A stretch of DNA of 64,000 bases, taken from Streptomyces sp. TRM68367. Lineage in GTDB: Bacteria > Actinomycetota > Actinomycetes > Streptomycetales > Streptomycetaceae. Of this stretch, positions 15,269 through 23,658 are shown one piece after another. Below the pieces are notes generated by a model. That model did not search any database and was not told the DNA's origin. It was given only the letters and a program-made list of their open reading frames with translations. Within the stretch, counting starts at the first letter, position 1. Every line of letters begins with the position of its first letter. The translations under genes and the position numbers were made by a program. The DNA lies in contig NZ_JACTVI010000024.1 in assembly GCF_014495685.1 (NCBI RefSeq), positions 1 through 64,000 on the forward strand, in the 5' to 3' direction.

Positions 15269-17503
15269 TTACGACGTGGTCGGGCTCGGGTCGCCGCTGT
15301 CGCTGGGCGGCGGTGACGAGCCCGGCGGGTCGGAGGAGCCGGACGGGGTCGGGTCGCTGGGCGTGGGGTCGGGCGCGGGCGATGTGGGCCGGCCGGACGG
15401 GGACGGTGACGGGTCCGGGGGTGCCGAGGTCGTCGGGGTCGGGTCCGGGCGGGACGGCGGCGGGTCGCTGGGGGTGCCGGGGCTGCCAGGGGTACTGGGG
15501 CTGCCTGGGCCGGGGTTCGGGCCGGGGCCCGGGGCGGAGGGGCTGGGGGCGGTGCCGTAGCCGGTGATGGCGACCACGGCACCGGCCGGTGCGATCGCCA
15601 CGCGTGCGGTCCAGTGGCCGGACGGCTCGCGCAGGTGGTCGACGTACACCTTGATCGTCAACGACTCGCCGGGGCGGAGGGTTCCCGACGAACGGCTCAG
15701 GTAGAGCCAGGAGACGGTCGTGGACGCGGACCAGCGGATCGGTGCGGAACCGGTCGCGGTGAGTGTGACGAGGGTGGTGTCGCCGCTGTTCGCGGCCCGC
15801 ACGTCGAGGTGCCCGGTGCCCTTGACGGGCACGCTGGTGACCTCCACGGAGACGTCGGACGGACCGTCCTTGCCGAAGCGGGCGCCGGGCTGGGTGCTGG
15901 CGTTGCCGGCGTTCTCGTAGCCGCCGCCCGTCGCCTCGCCGTCGAGGCCGCCGGGGCCGTACTCCTCGCGCGCGGAGACGGAGGGGCCGCCCTGGCCCTC
16001 GCCGATCGGGGTGCCGCGGTAGGCCGCCCACAGCGCGAGCACGGGAGCGGCCACGACGGTGGCGACGACCGTCGTGGTGACGGCACGCGCGCGTAGGCGG
16101 TCTCTTCGGGCGGCGTGGTCCTTGGGGTCCATGGGGAAGCCGCGGCGGTCGAAGCGGGGTGCGGCGACTCGCGCGCGCGGGTGGTGGGCCAGGGCGCCGT
16201 GCAGGGCCGCGCGGGGCGCCTCCAGGACTGGCAGTTCGGCGGGCGTGACGCTGGTGCCGGGCCAGCGGCCGGGGATCGCGCGCTCCGCGGTGCGGCGGCA
16301 GCGGGGGCAGTCGTCGACGTGCCGGACGAGTTCGCGGCGCAGCGCCGCGCTGAGCACGAGCCGGCTGTCGCCGGTGAGGTGGGCGACGCTCGGGCAGGTG
16401 CCGGTCTCCACGACGGCGAGGGCCGCGCGCGTGCGCTCCACCTCACAGGCCGCGGAGGCGAGGAGTTCCCGGGCGGCGGCGAGGTCGAGACCGAGGACGG
16501 CGGCGACCTCGTGGGCGGCAAGGTGATGCCGGATGGCGAGCTCGAGCGCCTCCCGCTGCTCCGGCGTGGTCCCGGCGGCCTCCGGCCAGGCCAGCAGCCC
16601 CAACTCACGCCGCCGCCGCTCCTGAACGTCCTCGGGGAGGCCATCTCCGGCCGGCTGCGGGCCACGCCCTGCCCCGGTAGCCGGGCGTCCGGCCGCAAAC
16701 CCCGACGCAGCCGCTGTACCCGGCACCGGTGCAGCGCCCGGCCCCGACGCCGGTCCCGATCCAGACTGCGGGCCTGTTGCCGCTCCCGGCGCCGGGCCAG
16801 GTGCGAATGCCCACGCCGACCCCGACCGCGGTGCCGACGCCGACCCGGGTCCGGATGCAGACCCGGCGGCTGGTCCTGACGCCGGCACAGACCCTGGTGC
16901 GGATCCCCACGCCGGTTCCGGCGTCGGTCCCGACGCAAACCCTGCGGCTGATCCCGGCCTCGGTGTCGATGCCGATCCCGGCCTGGGTGCAGATCCCGGC
17001 GGCGACCCTGCTCCCGGACCAGATCCGGACGCCCGCGAACCGGCCCCCGCAGCCAGTCCCGGGCTGGACCCCGCCGCCCCCGACGCCGGTCCGGACGCCG
17101 GCCCCGATCCCGGGCCGCGTCCCCGCGCCCGCCGTCGGCGCCGGTCATCGCCGCGGCGGCTCGCCGCGTGCGTGCCCTGACGTTTCTGCTTGGCCTCGGC
17201 CAGCTTGCGCAGGCAAGCCCAGCGGGCCAGCGCGTACAGCCAGGCCCGCCGGTCGCCCGCCGCCTCCGGCACGTGCCGGCCGCGCCGTTCGGCGAGCGCC
17301 AGGACCTCTCCGAGGGCGGCGATCGCGGCGTCGTGGTCGCACAGCACGGACAGGCAGTAGGTGAACAGGCCGTCCAGATACGGCTCGTAGCGCGCGGGCG
17401 GCCGCCGCGCCAACGTGCGCGCCGCCGCGCGATCACGCGCCTCCCGGTGCGCTCGATGCGCTCCCGTCGTGCGGGTCGGGGTCTCCGGCCTACTGCTCGT
17501 CAT
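15269..17503 (-). CDS. Sigma factor-like/zinc anti-sigma/BACON-domain membrane protein
   Basis: A 744-residue protein of unusual build. Residues about 38-108 (YEPYLDGLFTYCLSVLCDHDAA, read here as YLDGLFTYCLSVLCDHD) resemble ECF sigma region 2. Residues 130-285 are a low-complexity Ser/Gly/Pro/Ala linker. Residues 290-365 resemble sigma region 4 (ALELAIRHHLAAHEVAAVLG). A ZAS anti-sigma zinc motif HVDDCPRC (H395-C399-C402) follows, then one membrane span (about 474-495), an extracellular BACON-like Ig domain (about 550-650, with WLYLSRSSGTLRPGES) and a Pro/Ser tail. It looks like a sigma factor and its anti-sigma fused into one transmembrane protein. DNA binding is not proven. Confidence 0.82.
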   Translation of the reverse strand: MTSSRPETPTRTTGAHRAHREARDRAAARTLARRPPARYEPYLDGLFTYCLSVLCDHDAAIAALGEVLALAERRGRHVPEAAGDRRAWLYALARWACLRKLAEAKQKRQGTHAASRRGDDRRRRRARGRGPGSGPASGPASGAAGSSPGLAAGAGSRASGSGPGAGSPPGSAPRPGSASTPRPGSAAGFASGPTPEPAWGSAPGSVPASGPAAGSASGPGSASAPRSGSAWAFAPGPAPGAATGPQSGSGPASGPGAAPVPGTAAASGFAAGRPATGAGRGPQPAGDGLPEDVQERRRRELGLLAWPEAAGTTPEQREALELAIRHHLAAHEVAAVLGLDLAAARELLASAACEVERTRAALAVVETGTCPSVAHLTGDSRLVLSAALRRELVRHVDDCPRCRRTAERAIPGRWPGTSVTPAELPVLEAPRAALHGALAHHPRARVAAPRFDRRGFPMDPKDHAARRDRLRARAVTTTVVATVVAAPVLALWAAYRGTPIGEGQGGPSVSAREEYGPGGLDGEATGGGYENAGNASTQPGARFGKDGPSDVSVEVTSVPVKGTGHLDVRAANSGDTTLVTLTATGSAPIRWSASTTVSWLYLSRSSGTLRPGESLTIKVYVDHLREPSGHWTARVAIAPAGAVVAITGYGTAPSPSAPGPGPNPGPGSPSTPGSPGTPSDPPPSRPDPTPTTSAPPDPSPSPSGRPTSPAPDPTPSDPTPSGSSDPPGSSPPPSDSGDPSPTTS

Positions 17504-17706
17504 TCGGCGACCGTAGGCGGCGCCGGACGACCCCTTCGCCCACCTCCAGCACTTTTAATCCGTACGGGTGAAACGATCCCTCATAAAGGGACAGCAACCC
17601 CTTGTTCCGCGCGGAGCGCGCAGCACAGCACCGGGGGCGGCACTTCTGACGCCGGTCCTGCTGCCCAACTCAGGCGCACCCCTCGACGCCGGATCGGTCG
17701 TCCAGC

Positions 17707-17773
17707 TCAGCCCGTCCGGCACTTGAGGACGAGGCCGTACAGGCCGGAGCGGGGGTCCGGGGGCGTCAGAGCC
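17707..17773. repeat. Dispersed Streptomyces intergenic repeat, copy 1 (degenerate)
   Basis: CAGCCCGTCCGGC then TTGAGGACGAGGCCG and GGGGGTCCGGGGGC. The same order of blocks recurs at 22258-22331, and the GC-rich hairpin portion at 53909-53927. It lies in the 340-base spacer before radA, which holds no gene. Confidence 0.55.
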
Positions 17774-17843
17774 CTCGGGACGGGACGGGTAGGGCGGCGG
17801 GGGCGAATCCGCGTTGTCAGTGGCGGAGGCTACGGTTTCGTCC

Positions 17844-19253
17844 ATGGCTGCCCGTACGAAGACCGCCAAGGAGCGCCCGTCCTACCGCTGCACCGAGTGC
17901 GGTTGGCAGACGGCCAAGTGGCTCGGCCGCTGCCCCGAATGCCAGGCCTGGGGCACGGTCGAGGAGTACGGCGCGCCCGCGGTCCGTACGACGACACCGG
18001 GCCGCGTCACGACCTCCGCGCTGCCCATCGGCCAGGTCGACGGCCGCCAGGCCACCGCCCGCCCCACCGGCGTACCCGAACTGGACCGCGTGCTCGGCGG
18101 CGGCCTCGTCCCCGGCGCGGTCGTCCTCGTCGCGGGCGAACCCGGCGTCGGAAAGTCCACGCTCCTCCTCGACGTCGCCGCCAAGTCGGCCAGCGACGAA
18201 CACCGCACGCTGTACGTGACGGGAGAGGAGTCGGCCAGCCAGGTCCGGCTGCGGGCCGACCGGATCAAGGCCATCGACGATCACCTGTACCTCGCCGCCG
18301 AGACCGACCTGGCCGCCGTGCTCGGGCACTTGGACGCGGTCAAGCCCTCCCTCCTGATCATGGACTCCGTGCAGACCGTCGCCTCCCCCGAGATCGACGG
18401 CGCCCCCGGCGGCATGGCACAGGTGCGGGAGGTCGCCGGGGCCCTCATCCGCGCCTCCAAGGAACGCGGCATGTCCACGCTCCTCGTGGGCCACGTCACC
18501 AAGGACGGCGCGATCGCCGGACCACGGCTCCTCGAACACCTCGTGGACGTGGTGCTGCACTTCGAGGGCGACCGCCACGCCCGCCTGAGGCTCGTACGGG
18601 GCGTCAAGAACCGCTACGGCACCACCGACGAGGTCGGCTGCTTCGAACTGCACGACGAGGGCATCACCGGCCTGGCCGACCCCAGCGGCCTGTTCCTGAC
18701 CCGCCGCGCCGAACCGGTCCCCGGCACCTGCCTGACCGTCACCCTCGAGGGCCGCCGCCCCCTGGTCGCCGAGGTCCAGGCCCTGACCGTCGACTCGCAG
18801 ATTCCCTCCCCCCGCCGCACCACCTCCGGCCTGGAGACCTCCCGGGTCTCGATGATGCTCGCGGTGCTGGAACAGCGCGGCCGGATCAGCGCTTTGGGCA
18901 AACGGGACATTTACTCCGCAACGGTCGGCGGTGTGAAGCTCTCCGAACCGGCCGCCGACCTCGCCATCGCCCTCGCGCTCGCCTCTGCCGCGAGCGACAC
19001 CCCGCTGCCGAAGAATCTCGTGGCGATCGGCGAGGTCGGCCTCGCGGGCGAGGTCAGACGGGTGACCGGCGTCCAGCGCAGGCTCACCGAGGCGCACCGC
19101 CTGGGCTTCACGCACGCCCTCGTGCCGAACGATCCCGGGAAGATCCCTCCGGGTATGAAGGTGCTGGAAGTGGCCGACATGGGGGACGCTCTCCGGGTCC
19201 TTCCGCGCTCGCGTCGCCGAGAGGCCCCACGGGACGAGGAGGACCGCCGGTAG
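17844..19253 (+). CDS. radA: DNA repair protein RadA (branch-migration ATPase)
   Basis: RadA is a RecA-like, DnaB-like hexameric motor that extends strand exchange during recombination. The 469-residue protein begins with the C4 zinc finger (C16, C19, C30, C33: CTECGW and GRCPEC), then Walker A GEPGVGKST (about residue 98), the RadA KNRYG motif and a C-terminal Lon-protease-like domain (AVGEVGLAGEVRRV-type strand). I prefer the ATG at 17844 (MAARTKTAKE) over an in-frame start 30 bases upstream. It is followed 81 bases later by disA, a widespread pair: DisA activity is controlled by RadA in Bacillus and mycobacteria. Confidence 0.95.
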   Translation: MAARTKTAKERPSYRCTECGWQTAKWLGRCPECQAWGTVEEYGAPAVRTTTPGRVTTSALPIGQVDGRQATARPTGVPELDRVLGGGLVPGAVVLVAGEPGVGKSTLLLDVAAKSASDEHRTLYVTGEESASQVRLRADRIKAIDDHLYLAAETDLAAVLGHLDAVKPSLLIMDSVQTVASPEIDGAPGGMAQVREVAGALIRASKERGMSTLLVGHVTKDGAIAGPRLLEHLVDVVLHFEGDRHARLRLVRGVKNRYGTTDEVGCFELHDEGITGLADPSGLFLTRRAEPVPGTCLTVTLEGRRPLVAEVQALTVDSQIPSPRRTTSGLETSRVSMMLAVLEQRGRISALGKRDIYSATVGGVKLSEPAADLAIALALASAASDTPLPKNLVAIGEVGLAGEVRRVTGVQRRLTEAHRLGFTHALVPNDPGKIPPGMKVLEVADMGDALRVLPRSRRREAPRDEEDRR

Positions 19254-19334
19254 ACTTTGCCCTGGTCTCGCCCGTCCGTACGAACCGAGTGTGCGACACG
19301 GGAGCGCCCCAGAACCTGCGACCGGAGGAGTGCA

Positions 19335-20459
19335 GTGGCAGCCAACGACCGGGGAGCAGCTCCCGGAAAGTACGGTGGGAGTGCCGGTGCCGATGGCCTG
19401 ATGCGTGCCTCACTGAGCGCGGTGGCGCCCGGCACAGCCCTGCGAGACGGTCTGGAACGGGTGCTGCGCGGCAACACCGGCGGACTTATCCTGCTCGGCT
19501 CCGACAAGACCGTCGAGGCGATGTGCACCGGCGGCTTCGTCCTGGACGTCGAGTTCACCGCGACCCGGCTGCGGGAGCTGTGCAAGCTGGACGGCGGCAT
19601 CGTGCTCTCCTCCGACCTGTCGAAGATCCTCCGGGCGGGCGTGCAGTTGCTCCCGGACCCGACGATCCCGACCGAGGAGACGGGCACCCGTCACCGCACG
19701 GCGGACCGCGTCTCGAAGCAGGTCGGCTTCCCGGTCGTCTCCGTCTCCCAGTCGATGCGGCTGATCGCCCTGTACGTCGACGGTCAGCGCCGTGTCCTGG
19801 AGGACTCGGCGGCGATCCTCTCCCGCGCGAACCAGGCGCTCGCCACGCTGGAGCGGTACAAGCTGCGCCTCGACGAGGTCGCCGGCACGCTGTCGGCGCT
19901 GGAGATCGAGGACCTGGTGACCGTCCGGGACGTCTCGGCGGTCGCCCAGCGCCTGGAGATGGTGCGCCGTATCGCCACGGAGATCGCCGAGTACGTCGTC
20001 GAGCTGGGCACCGACGGGCGCCTGCTGGCCCTCCAGCTGGACGAGCTGATCGCGGGCGTGGAGCCCGAGCGCGAGCTGGTCGTCCGGGACTACGTGCCCG
20101 AGCCGACGGCCAAACGTTCGCGCACGGTCGAAGAGGCCCTGGCCGAACTCGACGCGCTCACCCACGCGGAGCTCCTGGAACTCCCGACAGTGGCCCGCGC
20201 CTTGGGTTACACCGGCTCGCCCGAGACCCTGGACTCGGCGGTCTCCCCCCGCGGCTTCCGCCTCCTCGCCAAGGTCCCCCGGCTCCCCGGCGCCATCATC
20301 GACCGCCTGGTCGAGCACTTCGGCGGCCTGCAGAAACTCCTCGCCGCCAGCGTCGACGACCTCCAGACGGTGGACGGCGTGGGCGAGGCCCGCGCGCGGA
20401 GCGTACGGGAGGGCCTGTCGAGGCTGGCGGAGTCGTCGATCCTGGAGCGCTACGTCTGA
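19335..20459 (+). CDS. disA: DNA integrity scanning protein DisA, diadenylate cyclase
   Basis: DisA condenses two ATP into c-di-AMP and scans DNA for branched structures. The 374-residue protein has an N-terminal DAC domain with the DGG and RHRTA catalytic motifs (LDGGIVLSS, GTRHRTADRVSKQ), a central helical domain and a C-terminal helix-hairpin-helix DNA-binding region (LAASVDDLQTVDGVGEARAR). The GTG at 19335 is preceded by GGAGG six to ten bases upstream; the frame is open to 19257 but that lies at the radA end. c-di-AMP in Streptomyces governs potassium/osmotic balance, sporulation and germination. Confidence 0.96.
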   Translation: MAANDRGAAPGKYGGSAGADGLMRASLSAVAPGTALRDGLERVLRGNTGGLILLGSDKTVEAMCTGGFVLDVEFTATRLRELCKLDGGIVLSSDLSKILRAGVQLLPDPTIPTEETGTRHRTADRVSKQVGFPVVSVSQSMRLIALYVDGQRRVLEDSAAILSRANQALATLERYKLRLDEVAGTLSALEIEDLVTVRDVSAVAQRLEMVRRIATEIAEYVVELGTDGRLLALQLDELIAGVEPERELVVRDYVPEPTAKRSRTVEEALAELDALTHAELLELPTVARALGYTGSPETLDSAVSPRGFRLLAKVPRLPGAIIDRLVEHFGGLQKLLAASVDDLQTVDGVGEARARSVREGLSRLAESSILERYV

Positions 20460-20585
20460 CCGCGAGCCGCAAGCGGTTGAGGGTGACCGATGGTCGGTGC
20501 GGGGTGACTGCGTCGGCCGGGCCGTGTCTGCCGGGAGCCCGGCGTTGGGGCTGGCCGGGGGTGGGTTTCGCTTGCCCGCGCCGGC

Positions 20586-20715
20586 GGGGTGCCTCCCCCA
20601 CGCTCGAACGAGCTCGCGCGGGGGCACCCCCATCGCCCACCCGCGCCGCCCTGGCACCCCGTAAGCGCCGGGCTGCGCACCCAGCCCCCGGCCCACACCA
20701 GCCGACGGTCACCGG
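20586..20715. repeat. Dispersed intergenic repeat, second family, copy 1
   Basis: GGTGCCTCCCCCA...GGGGGCACCCCCA forms an imperfect inverted repeat, followed by GGCACCCC-TAAGCGCCGGGC and CCCCCGGCCCACACCAGC. The same string of blocks recurs at 39557-39667. The whole 20460-20729 spacer holds no gene. Confidence 0.55.
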
Positions 20716-20729
20716 CAAACCGGCGCCAG

Positions 20730-21563
20730 CTAATCCGCATCCAGCACGAACGACGTCTGCACCTTCGCAAAGCCCGGAGCCTTCGCCTCCACCAGATACG
20801 TCCCCGCCCCGGCGGACCCCGCCGGAGGCGTCTCGCACTGGGGAGCGCTCGGCCGGCGGTCCCACTTCACGGTGTACGTGATCCCGCTACCGCCGGGCAC
20901 CCGGAACCACTGACTCGCCGCCGCCCGGGGACAGTCCGCCGACGACCAGTACGCGTCGTCACCGCTCGCCGGCGTGATCGTCAGCACCGCGTTCTTCGGC
21001 CCGAGATCGACCTTGCAGTCGCTGGCCGAGGTGTTCCGCGCGGTCAGCTGGAAGGTCGGCGTCTGCTCGGGGTGGTACGTGTTCCGCACACTGCGCAGGC
21101 TGAACTTCACCACGCTGGCTGTGCAGTTGGGCAGCGTGGACCCGGCCGGCAACGTGTCCCCCGCGCCGACACCACCCGCCGCACCGCCCTCGGAGCCGCC
21201 ACCCGCGGAACCACCCGCACCACCGGCCCCGGCACCAACCCCGGCACCATCCCCGGATCCAGCCCCGGATCCGCCACCAGCACCCGACGACGACCCGCCG
21301 GAACCCGAACCGTTCCCCGACTCATCCCGTCCGCCCGGCGCCTGACTGATCGCCGGTCCCGAACTCGACGGACCGGGAGTGATCGAGGCCGTGGGATTCC
21401 GGCCGTTGGCACCGTCCTGCCGTTCGTTCCTGTCGCCGCCGCCCGACGTGACGATCCATGTGATCAGCAGCGCCAACAGGGCGATCACAGACAGCAGTAC
21501 GGCCCTCCGTCGCCAGTAGATGGAGGAGGGAAGCGGCCCGACCGGATTGCGCAGAGATCCCAC
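20730..21563 (-). CDS. Membrane-anchored protein with extracellular Ig-like domain, unknown function
   Basis: From GTG 21563 (GTG GGA TCT CTG) the protein is 277 residues. A short basic cytoplasmic tail precedes one membrane span (AVLLSVIALLALLITWIV, about 21-38). Residues about 60-135 are a Gly/Ser/Ala-rich linker. The outer C-terminal domain (about 140-277) looks like a DUF4232-type beta-sandwich, with Cys residues in LPNCTAS, ASDCKVDLG, SADCPRAA and PQCETPP that may pair. No RBS stands out; the frame is open to 21755 but the prefix is not protein-like. Function unknown. Confidence 0.78.
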   Translation of the reverse strand: MGSLRNPVGPLPSSIYWRRRAVLLSVIALLALLITWIVTSGGGDRNERQDGANGRNPTASITPGPSSSGPAISQAPGGRDESGNGSGSGGSSSGAGGGSGAGSGDGAGVGAGAGGAGGSAGGGSEGGAAGGVGAGDTLPAGSTLPNCTASVVKFSLRSVRNTYHPEQTPTFQLTARNTSASDCKVDLGPKNAVLTITPASGDDAYWSSADCPRAAASQWFRVPGGSGITYTVKWDRRPSAPQCETPPAGSAGAGTYLVEAKAPGFAKVQTSFVLDAD

Positions 21564-21738
21564 GGCGCAAACCTTACGAGAGATCGGCGCGTTCACTGGC
21601 CCCACCCGCCGCGCAGAACCACAACTTTTCCGGATCATCATCCCGGAAACCCACCTGTCACCCCCGCCTTTCGTCAGGTGCGGCACCGGACGATCGCAGG
21701 ATGTGACGGCAGCAGTCGGCCGCCTACGGTCCGTGAAC

Positions 21739-22090
21739 ATGGACTTCGAGGACACCGAGCTCTACCGCGACATCACCGGCTTCGCCCATGACACCCCAAC
21801 GTGGGTACAGCACGCGGCCGAGACATGGACGGAGGCCGGACTGCTGCTGTTCACGGCGCTGTTCGTCGCCGCCTGGTGGCGAGCGCGCCGCCATAACCCC
21901 GCGCATTCGCGATCGCGGCCCTTGCACCTTTGGCCACGACTGTGGCGTACGTGTGCGGCGAGCTGCTCAAGTCCGGTGTCGCGGAGGAGCGTCCGTACCG
22001 GGCGGTCGTCGACGCGGCCCCGTCCCTCATGGCCTGCCCGCCGCACGGCGACTGCCAGCGGGGCCGCGGCTCGTTCAGCCCGATCCGGTC
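21739..22090 (+). pseudogene. Broken PAP2-family phosphatase
   Basis: The 5' part reads MDFEDTELYRDITGFAH then TEAGLLLFTALFVAAWW, an N-terminus and first membrane span typical of small Streptomyces PAP2 (phosphatidic acid phosphatase 2) proteins. Between about 21895 and 21915 the frame shifts, and homology continues as LATTVAYVCGELLKSGVAEE and VVDAAPSLMACPPHGD. The catalytic PSNH segment that should follow is gone. So there is one indel and a 3' truncation. Residual sequence to about 22250 is not recognisable. Non-functional. Confidence 0.7.
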
Positions 22091-22257
22091 GGCCACGAAG
22101 CCGGCACTGCGAGGCCCGCCCAGCCGAGGGCGCCCCTGCCGAGCGGGCCGAGCCGGAGAAGACGACCTTCCATCCCGCCGACGCTACAAGCAGCCGACGG
22201 GGCGGCACTGCTGCCGATCGTCAGGTAGCGCACCTTCTCGGTGCCGGCCGGTGAAAT

Positions 22258-22331
22258 CCCAGCCCGTCCGGCGTTCGAGGGCGAGGCCGCGAGGCCGATG
22301 GGGGTCTGGGGGCGCAGCCCCCAGGACAGCA
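22258..22331. repeat. Dispersed Streptomyces intergenic repeat, copy 2
   Basis: CCCAGCCCGTCCGGCGTTCG, then AGGGCGAGGCCG, GGGGGTCTGGGGGCGCAGCC and CCCAGG. The end CTGGGGG-CGCAG-CCCCCAG can fold. It matches 17707-17773 in block order and shares its hairpin with 53909-53927. Confidence 0.6.
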
Positions 22332-22411
22332 ACCCCCGAACAACCCGCACCCGAAAACGCGGCCCCACGTACCCGGTCGGCCCCCCGACCCATGGCAGGA
22401 TCGGTAGCGCC

Positions 22412-23350
22412 ATGACTGCGCCCACAAAGCCCCCGCACAGCACCGTCACCGCCCCCCGGTCCGAGGAACCCCCCGTCGGTCGGCCGCTGCACGGCCCCGT
22501 CATCACCTGGTTCGACGCCAACGCCCGCAACCTGCCGTGGCGGAGCCCGGACGCCGGCGCGTGGGGCGTGATGATCAGCGAGTTCATGCTCCAGCAGACG
22601 CCGGTCAACCGCGTCCTGCCCGTCTACGAACAGTGGCTGGCCCGCTGGCCGCGCCCCGCCGACCTCGCCAAGGAGGCCCCCGGCGAGGCCGTCCGCGCCT
22701 GGGGCCGGCTCGGCTACCCGCGCCGCGCGCTGCGCCTGCACGGCGCCGCCGTCGCCATAACGGAACGGCACGGCGGCGACGTACCGTCCGACCACGCCCA
22801 ACTGCTCGCCCTGCCCGGTATCGGCGAGTACACGGCCGCCGCGGTCGCCTCCTTCGCCTACGGCCAGCGGCACCCCGTGCTGGACACCAACGTCCGCCGG
22901 GTCTTCGCGCGCGCGGTCACCGGCGTGCAGTACCCGCCGAACGCCACCACCGCCGCCGAGCGCAGGCTGGCCCGCGCGCTGCTGCCGGAGGACGAGCGGA
23001 CCGCCGCCCGCTGGGCCGCCGCCTCGATGGAGCTGGGCGCGCTGGTGTGCACGGCGAAGAACGAGTCCTGCCAGCGCTGCCCGATCGCCGCGCAGTGCGC
23101 CTGGCGGCTGGCGGGCAAGCCGGAGCACGCGGGTCCGCCGCGCCGCGGCCAGACGTACGCCGGTACCGACCGCCAGGTGCGCGGGCGGCTGCTCGCCGTC
23201 CTGCGCGAGGCCCACGCGCCGGTCCCGCAGGCGGCCCTGGACCGCGTGTGGCACGAGCCGGTGCAGCGGGCGCGAGCCCTGGACGGCCTGGTCGCGGACG
23301 GTTTGGTGGAACCGCTGCCGGGCGGGCTGTACCGGCTGCCCCTGACATGA
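22412..23350 (+). CDS. mutY: A/G-specific adenine glycosylase
   Basis: MutY removes adenine mispaired with 8-oxoguanine in base-excision repair. The 312-residue protein carries the SEFMLQQTPV segment with the catalytic Glu, the helix-hairpin-helix LPGIGEYTAAAVASFA, the catalytic Asp (D158 in VLDTNVRRV) and a four-Cys iron-sulfur motif C-x6-C-x2-C-x5-C (C213, C220, C223, C229). The C-terminal NUDIX-like domain that reads 8-oxoG in E. coli MutY is missing; only about 83 residues follow, resembling a small winged helix. ATG 22412 is chosen over upstream in-frame codons that lie in a dispersed repeat. Confidence 0.93.
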   Translation: MTAPTKPPHSTVTAPRSEEPPVGRPLHGPVITWFDANARNLPWRSPDAGAWGVMISEFMLQQTPVNRVLPVYEQWLARWPRPADLAKEAPGEAVRAWGRLGYPRRALRLHGAAVAITERHGGDVPSDHAQLLALPGIGEYTAAAVASFAYGQRHPVLDTNVRRVFARAVTGVQYPPNATTAAERRLARALLPEDERTAARWAAASMELGALVCTAKNESCQRCPIAAQCAWRLAGKPEHAGPPRRGQTYAGTDRQVRGRLLAVLREAHAPVPQAALDRVWHEPVQRARALDGLVADGLVEPLPGGLYRLPLT

Positions 23351-23402
23351 GGTCAGCCGGCCGACCCGACGTACAGGCAGATCACAGGCGCACAGGCTGT
23401 GT

Positions 23403-23510
23403 CACAGCCGTCTGACAGCCGCCCCCACCTGCCAAATCACCCATAGCGGCATCAAAGAGCCTCCTCCTTTACCCCGCTCCTACGGCTGTTACACAACCGA
23501 CGGACAGCCG
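23403..23510. promoter_or_regulatory. Candidate response-regulator sites upstream of sigE
   Basis: CACAGCCG (23403-23410) and GACAGCCG (23414-23421) are spaced 11 bases, the usual tandem half-site spacing of OmpR-type regulators. A further GACAGCCG lies at 23503-23510. The sigE promoter is known to depend on CseB in S. coelicolor, so these are plausible CseB sites. Inference only. Confidence 0.4.
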
Positions 23511-23658
23511 AGCGCTTCCCGCAGGCTGCTTCGCACCGCGCCGTGACAACCCGTCCGTAACTTCTTTCCCATGCCCGGCAAGGCACGGGACGACAACGGA
23601 CACAGGCAGTGGGACCGGCGGTACGAACCGCCGGAACGGGGATCAGGAGGCGGTCACC

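Noticed and set aside
16620..17140. Apparent tandem repeat array in DNA
   Set aside because: The periodicity is the coding of a Ser/Gly/Pro/Ala linker in the sigma/BACON protein; not a CRISPR or satellite, since no fixed repeat and spacer is present.
17168..20881. Plus-strand frame of 1237 codons across radA and disA
   Set aside because: Runs out of frame through two certain genes; Arg/Gly-rich with no motifs.
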